NCBI GenBank assembly: GCA_037074615.1
Contig: CM073552.1
Coordinates: 23,226,019-23,290,018, forward strand
DNA length: 64,000 bases
DNA from: Leucaena leucocephala
Lineage: Eukaryota; Streptophyta; Magnoliopsida; Fabales; Fabaceae
Direction: 5' to 3'
Position numbers and translations under genes: made by a program. Below the pieces are notes generated by a model that saw nothing but the letters and a program-made list of their open reading frames with translations, was not told where the DNA came from and did not search any database. This document shows, piece after piece, positions 11,601 to 21,336 of this stretch. Each line of letters begins with the position of its first letter. Positions within the stretch are counted from its first letter, which is position 1.

Positions 11601-12092
11601 CCTTCGACTCGGAAATGTACAAGTCCAGAAGTGATAAATACTGGACCTGCAGATGCAGTAGCTGAATTTGATTGGGATTTTGTATTCACTGGAGTGGGTT
11701 TTGGGGTGGGAGCAGGAATAGTTGTTGCTCCGTTCATGTTTTGGGAGAGAGGAAGAAAATGGAGCAATAACAGCATTCATAAGATCCTTCTTGTAATATT
11801 TCCCTTGGTTGGGTTGACTTATGCACCTCCTGATGATTACTACGATGACGACGAGGAGGAAGAAGCCGAAGAAGAGAAATCAGATGAGACTGAGGACTGC
11901 GATGACTATGAATATGAAGATGAACTGGGTATTCCAAGGTTCAGAGGATATTACTGTGTTTTTTGTTCCAAGCTCGACATAAGTAGGACGAAGGTCATTC
12001 ATAACCCAAGGTGTCCATGCCACCATTCCCCAACAGTTTCAACGTTTTCTGTTTCTTGGGCTTCCCCTTCCTCTCAGTTGCATCTGAGATGA
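8688..12092 (+). CDS. LRR receptor-like protein (Cf/Ve1/RLP7-type), intact
   Basis: A cell-surface receptor-like protein with no kinase domain. In this family such proteins sense extracellular ligands, often pathogen-derived, and signal through partners such as SOBIR1/BAK1. Single exon, 1134 aa. Signal peptide about 1-29; LRR N-cap from KCLEDQQS with SCCDWGGVTCD; a long run of extracellular LRRs (LxxLxLSxNxxxGxIP); an island-type gap with KVIVTSKGMQMKWVKIL, then the last LRRs (LYILNLSNNALSGQIPSSI); cap ending NKGLCGPP; acidic juxtamembrane; transmembrane segment about 998-1019 (GVGFGVGAGIVVAPFMFW). The cytoplasmic tail of about 115 aa is long for the family, very acidic and then Cys-rich (YYCVFCSKLDIS, PRCPCHH). 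I chose the ATG at 8688 because it is the first in-frame ATG, directly before the signal peptide; CAG at 8679-8681 could be a 5'UTR splice acceptor. Tandem to the relic at 2503. Confidence 0.93.
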   Translation: MRFRSVSWRSFMTFSFWIFLCFNIYVVSSKCLEDQQSLLLKLKNSLNFSESSSIKLVSWDQSLSCCDWGGVTCDEQGHAAGLDLSGELISGGFDGSSSIFSLQYLQGLNLAFNNFHSVIPSEFYKLKNLTHLNLSYAGFMGQIPKGISQLTRLVTLDMSSLSYLTGTELKLENPNLRMLIQNLTSIRQLYLDGVTISAQGREWGNALSSLTSLQELSVSNCNLSGPIDSSLSGLKFLSVIHLDQNNLSAPVPDFFGDFSNLRRLHLSSCGLSGSFPQNIFRVKTLTYIDISYNTGLSGSFPNFPSNGSLQTLVVSRTNFSGGLPDSISNLRNLSTLDLSFSQFSGRLPNSISKLTELTYLDLSFNTFRGPIPSFGAAKKLTYVDLSNNVFSGEISSSGQFEELQNLASINFRNNSIHGSIPSSLFKLPSLRSIQLSNNQFSQLDEFSVVSSSKLNTLDLSSNNLSGSIPVSIFQLRGLGIIQLSSNKFNGPMLLDKVLELRNLTTLDLSYNNLSIKVNESDSILSSVLNMTTVKLAGCKLETVPGFLRHQTKLTDLDLSDNQIRGPIPSWIWKLESLTYLNLSHNLLTDFERPLQNLSSGLTLLDLHDNHIQGPIPFLPRRAAYLDYSVNKFSSVVIPANTSNYVGFTIFLSLSNNSFHGSIPKFLCNFSSLQVLDLSHNNFSGTIPSCFMAMSETLAILTLRKNKLGGKIPDEFPALCALRTLDLHGNQLDGPMPNSLANCTRLEVLDLGKNHIVDRFPCSLENISMLRVLVLRQNKFHGTIGCPNTSDIWQMLQIADLAFNNFTGELPGKSFSTWEGMMPDQAQTLQYQILKFGNIYYQDKVIVTSKGMQMKWVKILTVSTAIDFSSNHLEGTIPEEMMNFKALYILNLSNNALSGQIPSSIGNLTKLESLDLSNNSLSGKIPMQIASLSFLSFLNLSFNQLVGMIPTGTQIQSFEASSFAGNKGLCGPPSTRKCTSPEVINTGPADAVAEFDWDFVFTGVGFGVGAGIVVAPFMFWERGRKWSNNSIHKILLVIFPLVGLTYAPPDDYYDDDEEEEAEEEKSDETEDCDDYEYEDELGIPRFRGYYCVFCSKLDISRTKVIHNPRCPCHHSPTVSTFSVSWASPSSQLHLR

Positions 12093-12895
12093 AAAAAAAA
12101 AAAGCTTTCCCCTTTATTCAATTGTGATCCTATTTTTTTCTGAATATATATATTACAGACATGCACATGATGTACATGCACACACAAACAAGCAAATAAA
12201 TGGATTAATGCCATGTATAGAAACTTGGGGTTTCAATTCCTTTTAGTCACACATAAGTTGAAACCATTCTCCCCTTTTTCTTGTCTGCTCTTTTTCTATC
12301 CGTACACGGACAAGCAGACGTATATCTTGTACATGCAGAAAGTCATCCTCCTGAAATTGATAACCAACAAATGAATAACAAAAATAAATCCCTGCTGATT
12401 TCTAGAGGTGGTTCTTGTAATGCTCTTTGATCAGCAAATTTATAAGACGACAATGCTCATTCAGAATTTTCATCGAACACTTCAAGGGCCCTCGTCAAGT
12501 CAACAACTCAGCTAATATATGCAACGTAGATATCATGCATAATTCGAATGCGCATCATCAACAATTGCAGAAGGGCGTATGTATGAAGAAAAATATACCT
12601 TCTATTGACAGCCAAAAATGACCGGAAGCAATATCCTACTTTCTTTTATAATTTCGCCGGTGATTCTTGCGAAATTTATTGATCAGCAGTTTGTTTTTCT
12701 TTTATACTAAAAAATTTAGATAAATAATGCATCAGTCGCTTATCAAAGTCAGGGCACATCCCTAGAACTCTTATGGGGACTTATGAGTTTGACTATCAGA
12801 GGAGTCCTCACAACGACAACTAAAATCGAACTCGCGTTCTTATAGATATAAACGCGTCCATTATTATATGTGTCAACTTTAATTAGCAACAATTT

Positions 12896-13029
12896 TTTTT
12901 CTTTATTTTTGTTGGTACAAAAATTTTTGAAAAGGGGTTGGGCTCACCTATGATCTAAGAGCAGAGCAAAATTTTTCTTCCTCTTAGGCGATACCAATAT
13001 CAGATAGAGTGAGCTGTCTCTAGTGATGC
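12896..13029 (-). mobile_element. SINE family A, 5'-truncated copy
   Basis: Flanked by the direct repeat CAACAATTT (12887-12895 and 13030-13038). The poly-T stretch at the left is the A-rich tail on the minus strand, followed by the family's 3' motif (TACAAAAATTTTTGAAAAGG, then GGGCTCACCTATGATCTAAG on the plus strand). It lacks the tRNA-like head seen in the full copy at 18418. Confidence 0.7.
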
Positions 13030-13309
13030 CAACAATTTGTTTTTCTGGTTACCTATTGATCAGCGAAACCAGTCAAAACATGACAATAATTATCAATAAA
13101 CGGCCCAAAAACCAACGTACATATATGAGTCGAACTTGGACATAGTAATCACAAGTTCAGATAAAAAAGAAAAGTTATGAAGATAGTAAGGTCCAAACGT
13201 TTATTTTATTTTTAAATTTTTTCTCAAAATATGATGTACTTTTTAATCTTTACACTTGAACATACACATATTTCCCACTTTGTACTAATTTTATTTGTTA
13301 TTAACGCGT

Positions 13310-13715
13310 GACTTTAAGTTATTCTTTTCATAAATATCAGTTATCATTTACAGAAAATTAAGTATTTAAACTCAAGTTGTTATTTACTGATACTTAAATT
13401 GTCATTTATTTACCTTAAGTCAAATTGTCATTCACATTAAACTAAAATGTTACTCCTCCCAGTCCTTCTTGATATAAAATTAAGATTTATAAAATAAATT
13501 ATATTATAAATTAAATCTTATATTAAGGAGTGAGTGACTATTTGTTATCCTCTAACATGATGCCTATATACCATTTATGAAAAAAATGTTATTTGCTTAA
13601 ACCCAAGTTATTATTGAAATATGATTAAGTTATTATTTGTAGAAAATTAAATTGTTATCTACTTGAACTTAAGTTGTTATTTACACATAACTAAGTTATT
13701 GTGTACAAATACTCA
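13310..13715. repeat. Degenerate minisatellite, about 20-22 bp units
   Basis: Repeated words of the form AAGTTGTTATTTACNNNNACTTAA occur many times (for example about 13374, 13388, 13612, 13672). The array is interrupted by a short MITE-like hairpin at 13453-13537. Confidence 0.5.
13453..13537. mobile_element. Short Stowaway-like hairpin MITE
   Basis: After TA it reads CTCCTCCCAGTCCTTCTTGA, then TATAAAATTAAG. The right half is the inverse (CTTATATTAAGGAGTGAGTGA). It shares the ATATAAGA-type subterminal word with the larger MITEs at 18859, 19669, 59734 and 62312. Confidence 0.5.
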
Positions 13716-14032
13716 GAATATCTTTTTTTTATTATTCTGAACACTGGTTACTACTTTTCAAGAATAAAGAATGATTTTTTCCATAATAATTTCATCAAAA
13801 GATTTTAATTAAAGAAACACTTAAAGAGATCGAAAATGATCATACTGCAAGGATTCATGCAAAAACGCTAGAGTGAGCTTCACTACCACTGCAACACTGC
13901 CTCATAACAATTCACACACATCAAAGATAACATATAAGCTTTTTTTACACACATATTTTGTAATAAGATCACTACCTAGCGCCAGATAATAAGTAGACGT
14001 AGTAAGCTTATAGGACAAGTATGTATTAGAGA

Positions 14033-14512
14033 CTAAGCTGGCCAATAGTTCATATTGGCGTCCAATATTATCGTTGCAACTTCATTTTGGAAGCAGCAAT
14101 ACTGTTCCAGTGGTATCTGTGTCAAATTCTGCACAGAACCCACAGAAGAAGATGAAGATGGGTTTTGTTGAAGAGAAGGGAACTGTTCATGGTGGGGAAA
14201 TGGAAAGTAGTCATCGTCAACAGAGTTAATCATGGTTTGGTGGAACCATATCTGAGTTTTCAGAAACTTCACGTAATGAATCGCTTCCTCTAACATCGAC
14301 ACCGTGTCCATTTTACTCCCCCCAGGGACCATGCTCTGCAAGATCTTGAACCGATCGCTAATTCTATGCCTTCGTTCTCGAGCTGCCACGCTCTGCGGAT
14401 CAGTGGAAAGCTTCACTCCTCCCTTGCTTTTCTTCCCTCTCTTCTTCTTCGCCCTCGAAGATGACGCTGTTGATGAGGTAAGGTTGCCGGTAGGAGGAAT
14501 GTTGTACTCCAT
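14033..14512 (-). CDS. ROX: bHLH transcription factor, LAX PANICLE1/ROX type
   Basis: Nuclear transcription factor of 159 aa, single exon. A basic linker (AKKKRGKKSKGG) precedes the bHLH at about residues 36-90 (STDPQSVAARERRHRISDRF, then MVPGGSKMDTVSMLEEAIHY and VKFLKTQI). This bHLH is nearly that of rice LAX1 and Arabidopsis ROX (At5g01305, bHLH140), which promote axillary meristem formation. The usual basic-region Glu that contacts the E-box core appears to be Ala, as in the HEC/LAX group, so DNA binding may be atypical. The C-terminal half is Ser/Gln-rich and not conserved. A TATA box lies about 85 bp upstream of the ATG. The nearest upstream-in-window gene is the aprataxin relic, the Arabidopsis neighbour of ROX. 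Orthology is inferred from the domain and the neighbour; a HEC-like paralogue is less likely. Confidence 0.88.
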   Translation of the reverse strand: MEYNIPPTGNLTSSTASSSRAKKKRGKKSKGGVKLSTDPQSVAARERRHRISDRFKILQSMVPGGSKMDTVSMLEEAIHYVKFLKTQIWFHQTMINSVDDDYFPFPHHEQFPSLQQNPSSSSSVGSVQNLTQIPLEQYCCFQNEVATIILDANMNYWPA

Positions 14513-14595
14513 GGGTTTGTCAATTTGAATGCGAGTGAAAATAGGAAGAGAACTTTAGCTTTGAACTTGATGGGATAATGTGGTTGGAAGCCAGG

Positions 14596-14603
14596 TTTAT
14601 ATA
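14596..14603 (-). promoter_or_regulatory. TATA box of the LAX1/ROX-like gene
   Basis: The minus strand reads TATATAAACC, 84-91 bp upstream of the ATG at 14512, which leaves a 5'UTR of about 50-60 nt. Confidence 0.6.
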
Positions 14604-17600
14604 GGGAGAGGAATGAGATGTTGGAACATTGATTTGAATGAATGAATGAATGAAGATGTCATCATGTGAATCAGCCAATCTTTGGCGCAGGATACGGGTG
14701 TTTTTGTTAGGGACCCGAAGTTGGGTCCCAACTGAAAAATAAATCAGCTCTATTCATTTTCCTCTCCTTTTATTCTTAATTTAATCTTAATGCTTTTTTG
14801 TTTTGTTGAGTGAATTTTGGGGTACATATCAATTTTATGTCAAGGGAGATTGCTTATTTTGAATAACTAGGACTTCACATCAAAACGAGGTTGAGCATTA
14901 TAACGCTCATATATTCACTGTTCTTTTTTGTGTCACTGTGTTGGATTTTTCCGATTTCGAGCTTCTCTTGTTTCCTGACTTTAGTCAAGTGTTGGTACAT
15001 ATTCTTTCACGCTCACTCGCAGAGGGACATAATGACCCACCAGGAAGAAGTGAAGAAATAGTAGCAGCTTAATCGGTTTGCCAGTAACAGTGAGGGCTGG
15101 GAGAGAGATGGCCCTTCGTCTGTCTTGGGGTTCCAAAGGTCAGAGCCTCAGAGGTGTAATCAAGAGAAAAAGAAAGCTGCTGTGGGGGTCCTTTACTGAA
15201 ATCGAAGCAAATAATGAAGTAAATATACTACTGTCAGGTATGTCTAAATCCAAGGACAAGATAGACCCTTAGTTGGCTGCTTTTATTATGTACGGTTTTT
15301 CTTTTTGTTTTTGCTTTTGTTTCCACCTTCATTTCACACGGATTCATGTTTTACAATTGGATGCTTACGGTGGAACCAAGCAATCACCTCTTCTTTTCAA
15401 GAAAATAAAATTTAACTCAAAAGTTTGCTTGAACCACTAGTGTATTAAAGCCTCATTTTCAAATCCCCACCCATCCCAAAGAAACCAAAGTTTTGTTTTT
15501 TCTGGTCTTTGTTGGGGGTATATTCCCTAAAAGCAATGTATTTAAGTCATGCATTTCATTACTTTAGACCCTTTTGTGATCTCAAAGGAACTAATATGCA
15601 TGGTGCGCTTGAACTTTTAAGCACAGAAAATCTAACGTTGCGCTTTTCTCTCCCAAATGAATTGAAAATCTTCTGTTTGGTCACACGGGCAGGACTGGAT
15701 CTGTCTCTAACTTTATTTTTTTAATTGGTTTGAATCGCCGTGGTTTGTTAACCTGCAAAATACTGCAGGAGCAGTATTTGTTCTGCCACGTAAATGATGA
15801 CATAGAAATTTCCTAGAAACACAAAAGTAAAAGCTGATAGCAGTCGCAGTAACTTATGGGAGACGAGAAAAAATTTTATAGTCAAAGGGACAGTGAGAGA
15901 CTGAGAGATAGACAAGAGGAGAGCACAAGCACATGTGGCTCCCGGCTTTCACGATCTGAGGGCGTGGGAGTGGGTAGAACTCTAATTATTCTTACTTGTG
16001 CATATGAAAATCACCAGCTTCATTTGTCCACTCAAATCTATTGCTTCTCGGGTCAAAGACACATCAATCTCTGCCCAGAATTATAGAATCGTAAAATACT
16101 CAAACATATAATGCACTGTGACATTTTATAATAGTAATTTTGGTTGATGTCGGCGAGTGATGGTAAGGATTATTGGAATGAACTAATTTTGGTTTGAATT
16201 TGGTGAATAGTGAAATCCCTTAGGTGGGGTGACTAGTTCCTTGTCCTAGCTAGTAATTGGACCTAAATCTAAATAACAAAACCATGGCAGAAGGCAGAGA
16301 AACAGTATGATGGGAGTTGGTGAGCCTTGGATTAGCGATTTGATGGTGAAGATTGAGTTTGAGTCGGGTGGGGTCCTACAGGGAATGAGGGTGGTAAAAG
16401 AGTCCACAGTGTTACTGGTTTCTAGTTCCTAATAGTGGCTGAACAATGCTCTAAGAACGTCTAGTTTTCGTTAGGAAGGAAGTTAAAACCAGAGAAACTG
16501 AGAAAGTGCTACTATTTGTTTGGAACATCCTATAGATTTCTGATTTTCCAGTTGGTACTTGAGAGATTGACATACAAGGCTTAAGGAAGAAAATCAACGA
16601 CACCTAGCCTTTGAATTTTTAGAAAGTGTTGCCAAAAATTCTTCAGAGATTCTCTCTCTTTCTCAAACTCATGCAATAAAGAAGAAAGAAACATGTATGG
16701 GTTTCTCTACAGATAACAAGCACGCTTTCATAGGTGTTAAGGGCTAACTTTTTAAAACGAAGCTTTGATATGAACACACAAACTGAAATCGTTTTGCTTG
16801 TCCTTTAGATTGAATATCAGCTTTTGCTGTCACAAGATCTCAGTCATCCATTTTTCCATCCACATGAACCTCAACCTCCGGCTTGCCCTGCTCCAGCCCC
16901 ATGCTCCAGGATGATATGTGATTAATTATAAAATTCATTGCTGATTTCTGGTGTTTGCCTGATATCATCGTCTATTTCTTTTTCCATGTTATTGTGTATG
17001 AAAATCATATGCTTAGTATTGTGATTATTGTGAAATTTAGTGAAGTGGGTTTATATTTGGAAAGGATAAATGATGAAAAAGATGACTTATTACTTATCTG
17101 GAAGTATGTGTTGAACTATGCTAATGATTGCTATCTTTGGCATGATCATATGATCATGTATGTTTTGAATAAAGAGGGGGCCCTATTCTTCAGCTATAAC
17201 TCACAACTAGACAGTTTGGAGTAGCAGTCACATGGACGAATCCCGTTGCGATTGTACTAGCCTATGTGTTTGGTTAAAGGTTTCAAGGAGGATATAATGG
17301 AAGTGTTTTGTTGATCATGTGCGTCGTCACTTATTATGTTCTGTGAAAATGATAAATATGTGTTATAATCCTTTTTATTGCTCATGAATCGCAACTTGTG
17401 AATTCTCTTTTGGCTACTAAGATAGATTGTCTCATCCTGTTGTTTAAGTGAAGGTTCTAGTGATCCCGAGAAAACTGGCTTTGGAGGTTTATGATGATCT
17501 TTGAAAGTTAATGCTTATATTCACTATAATCAGAGTTTAATAATGAATTACATAAAGGACAGCTCAATAATATTAATATCATATTAGTGCCAAATCCGAG

Positions 17601-18417
17601 TAAATAACTATAACTAATTTATTTATTTATTTATTTATACTAAAAGCTGAACCAATTGAATTTTCTGAACTTCTACCACAGATACAAACGAAATGGGAAA
17701 GTTAACTGAGGGTCCTGATGATTCTGACTGAGTGGTAGAGGATAGCAAGATATGGGATGTAAGTTTTTGAGACAGATGCCAATCGATTATTAATAAAAAA
17801 AATTATTAAGTTTATGGGTCTGTTTTTTTTATTAATCTATTGTATTTGTTTTAATAAATTCAATACTTGTTGAAAAATGTCATGTTTCAACCGGGTCACC
17901 TTCTTCTACAGAGGCTTATTCACATGTATGAAAATTCTACAAGGTCAAATGAAAATTGCAATCTCATTCAAAAGCAAGAAACGCCCGTGTTTAATGCCCT
18001 TTGCCACCATCTTTAATTATCCTTCTTGTACTATTCCTTTTCACTTGTGGCAAAAATTTGCATGTGCCTTAGCCTTTTTTTTTTTTAATTAACTTTACCT
18101 TCCTTGTCCATCTTGTTACTAATCTCACTAATTGGGGAAAAAAACGCTTTTTATAGTAATCTTTCAACACATGTTATTTTGTATTATTATGGGATACAAA
18201 TACTATTTTATATTATTATGGTATACAAATACGTTATTAATTATATGTACTAATTCTCGTTAGCTCCTTTAAACTTTATTGATCTCATATTATTTGTCTG
18301 TGGGTTGCTTCCTCTACTTCTTCATCATCACATTGAGACCTATGGCCTTTTTCCAACACTACAACTTCGACTTTTGATTCCTAACAACTTGTTTTGGTTT
18401 CAGAATTAGGGTAATTC

Positions 18418-18692
18418 AATCTATTATTCGTGAGTTCAATTGGTGAAGGGGTGAGACATGCGACCATTTAGAGCTTATTCGATTTCTAAAGAATACCACT
18501 TTATTATGGTTCCAGTCACGACGCTTAGGGATGCATCATAACTTCTGAGTATCTATATTTACGTCTAAGAGTAATAGACGGCTCACCCTCTCCAACATTA
18601 ATATGGCTAGAAGGAAGAGAAACTTCACCCTACCCTTGGATCGTGGGTGAGCCTAACTCTTTTCTAAAAATTTTTGTATAAAAAAAATAAAA
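18418..18692 (+). mobile_element. SINE family A, full-length copy
   Basis: Flanked by a perfect 16-bp direct repeat AGAATTAGGGTAATTC (18402-18417 and 18693-18708). The head resembles a tRNA: an A-box-like stretch (GAGTTCAATTGGTGAAGGGG, about 18432) and a B-box-like GGTTCCAGTC (about 18509). The body carries the family words GGCTCACC and GATCGTGGGTGAGCC, and the tail is CTAAAAATTTTTGTA plus an A-rich run. Length is 275 bp. These are the hallmarks of a tRNA-derived SINE inserted by target-primed reverse transcription. Confidence 0.85.
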
Positions 18693-18858
18693 AGAATTAG
18701 GGTAATTCGATTTTGACCAACCAACACAAGAACGAGCACTAGAGTACAGAACTTACTGCTTCAGGAACCAATACCTCCTACCAAACATGGCCTATATTTC
18801 CAAACTTTCTTCGCATAAAGCTTGACCCTGATTCAAGCAAGTATATATTGGTGTACTA

Positions 18859-19115
18859 CTCTAATATTTAATATAAGACTTAATTGGAGGTTGATATTAG
18901 TTATAAATATAAGATCTATTTTTCATATTTATCTATTTTTCTCAAATTACCCTTATCGATATTCCCTCAACAATAATCAAATAAGAGAAGAATGAAGAGA
19001 ATTAAAAAAAAAGATTAAGGTATTTTATAAAAAATATGTTATATTAATCAATTTAATTAACTTTTTTAATATACTTAAATCAATTAAATATGTCTTATAT
19101 TAAAGATTAAAGGAG
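18859..19115. mobile_element. Stowaway-like MITE
   Basis: TA-flanked. The left end is CTCTAATATTTAATATAAGA and the right end inverted is CTCCTTTAATCTTTAATATA. The inside contains the TTATATTAATC and AATTAA words shared with the copies at 19669, 59734 and 62312. No coding capacity. Confidence 0.65.
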
Positions 19116-19668
19116 TATATCACAAGGCCTTCATTTGTAAGACCCTCCAAAGTCCTAATAAACAATACTCATGATCCAATCAAGCTCACTCGTGGAAATG
19201 ATTTTGCTTGAATCCTTTAATACTATTTACACAATGATTTCACTTTGGTTGGTGAAGCTCAGTCTAATATGCCCCCACACAGCTCAAACCAACCCAAATC
19301 AAATTCCCACCAATGTGATGCCTTTTTGCGTGGCCCTTCCCAATCATATTGAGAGACACCACCATGGCAGAAATGAAAGATTTAAGTACAAACAAATATG
19401 CACAGTGAACCAGAAAACTTTGACCAATATAAAGAGAGATTCATGTTGAATATTTCCTTGCATTTTACAGTTACAAATGGTGTCAAAATTCTATCAAGAG
19501 ACCTTCTTGCTGGCTCTTCATTGAAATATCTGAAGAAGCCAAAGAAAAATGGAAGAGAAGTTCGTTTCATGACCTGAGAGCTAAAAACTTGAAGGCCAAT
19601 TACCATTTCAATTTTTGCTATCACTAGCACACTACAACTAAGTAGGACACAGGATCTTCATCAAAATT

Positions 19669-19945
19669 TATTCTATCCGGTCTTAAATATAAGAGTTAAA
19701 TAAAATATTTATTTCAATTCTAAATATAAGACCCTGATTAACTTTGTATAATTCTATGTCTAAAGTATCCTTATTGATTGTATATATTAATGTGCTTCCC
19801 AATTAAGGAATATTTCTAATTTACATGATTAAATATGATAGTTTAGGGAGATCAAGACAAATTAGTTACATATAACTAACTTAACTAATTTTATTAATAT
19901 TCATAAATTAGTTATCTAATTCTTATATTAAGGACATAAAATAAT
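19669..19945. mobile_element. Stowaway-like MITE, same family
   Basis: The left end is GGTCTTAAATATAAGAGTTA and the inverted right end is GTCCTTAATATAAGAATTAG. Internal words (ACATGATTAAATATG, GGGAGATC, TAATTTTATTAATATTC) recur in the 60610 fragment and the 62312 copy. Ends are approximate. Confidence 0.6.
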
Positions 19946-21336
19946 TTACTATTAGCACTTACTATGAAAAGCACTATTCAATATCAGAAAAGAAAAAATG
20001 GTCAATAAGCTGGTCTGATACCAACGGTTGCTTATATAATGAAGACAAAACAACAAGAGTGTGATATTAGAAAATTCCTGATCTATCAAGGTCATCCAAG
20101 AGCCTTACGGTATGTTTGAAATGGGAACTGAATGCAATGGTTCAACTGCCTTTACGTTATGGTGTAGTGCCTTTAAGTTATTGGCTTACCATAAGTGATA
20201 ATTAAAAGAAAAAATAGGATTATCCCAAATGAAGAACCAGGCTTGGTGAACATTAGGGAGCTGAATTTTGTAGCCAATCTGGTGTGGCATCATCATCACA
20301 TTAGTCATGAAACTTTCAAACAAAGAAAGCAAATTTACACACTACCCAAATTAAAGCAAGAGTACTATGGGTTACTTTGTTTAAAATTAAGAAAAAATAT
20401 TTTATTTAGAAATATATTTTTTTCCAACTCATCCCTCATGGTTAGCTTAACCTTCTCCTAACTCCCTCACATTGAGTTTAGCTAAAATGACTCTCTCTGT
20501 TTTTTTTTTTAAAGAAAAGGAGAGACTTCAATAAACGGAGCCTAAGTCAATATTATAAACTTAAGGTTGAGTATCTAGTGTTTCTTAATTTCTGTTTTTA
20601 CGTATTTAGGTAAAGTAATTAATTATAGACTCCAAATATTAGAATAAATTAAATTTTGATAAATTATTAATCAATTAGATTTATCATTCATTCAATTTTA
20701 TTTTTTACCTGAAAAGAGCAATGGGAAATGGATGAAGTTATCTTCAGAGAAAAAAGACATCTGAAAATTCTATCAAGTTTGAATATATGATGATACATTT
20801 TCATTATAATATAAAGAGAAAATATATACGTGTTGCCTCATTCAGTAACTTTAACTTAAAATAACTTAGTGATTTTAATTTTTTTTTAACTTAAAATAAT
20901 CTATTCCTTAACTCAATAAATTGTTGGTCAGTATTTAGTATTTAGGGTGAAAATTTAAGGATTGAGTTGATAATTGAGAAAGATATGATAATATATCCGG
21001 ATTTTCATAATTTTTTTCTTAAGAAAATAACGAAAATATACTATCCAATATCGATAAACCGTACTTCAATGGAGTTAATTTTATATGCAAGTTCGATTTT
21101 TCCACCGATCTCGGCACTCCATTTCCGTCCCTCCCTCCAAACCCTTTTTCTTCTGATTACATCGCTGCTACAAGCTCTGCGTCTAGTCCAACTCAATCCG
21201 CTTCATTAGCATACACAAAATTTCTCTTCCATCTTAATCTCGGAAACTTCTCGTTTACGGTAACTTTGTAATTGCCCGGAGTTTGGGGAACAAGACGTCG
21301 CTGCCGGCACAGATAGACGAGTCTTTAAGGTGAGAC

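Larger units (their letters stand above)
12093..14032. other. Intergenic between the RLP gene and the bHLH gene (convergent)
   Basis: 3' flanks of two convergent genes. It contains a truncated SINE (12896-13029), a degenerate minisatellite (13310-13715) and a short hairpin MITE (13453-13537). Around 12760-12860 the minus strand carries a pol III B-box-like GAGTTCGATTT that may be the head of another old SINE. No coding exon seen. Confidence 0.6.
14604..21336. other. Long intergenic region with SINE and MITEs
   Basis: 6.7 kb between the bHLH gene and the BAG gene. The clear content is one full SINE (18418-18692) and two MITEs (18859-19115, 19669-19945). Short open frames here (for example about 15078-15272 and 16955-17224) show no domain, and I do not call them genes. 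A 9-bp perfect inverted repeat (AAATACTGC, 4-nt loop) sits at 15758-15779. The last 250 bp should hold the BAG promoter and 5'UTR. Confidence 0.55.

Noticed and set aside
100..14512. A single bHLH140-aprataxin fusion gene
   Set aside because: The two parts are on opposite strands with two receptor-like protein genes between them, and the aprataxin part is broken.
16955..17224. 89-aa open frame in the long intergenic region
   Set aside because: No domain, no splice context, AT-rich composition like its flanks.
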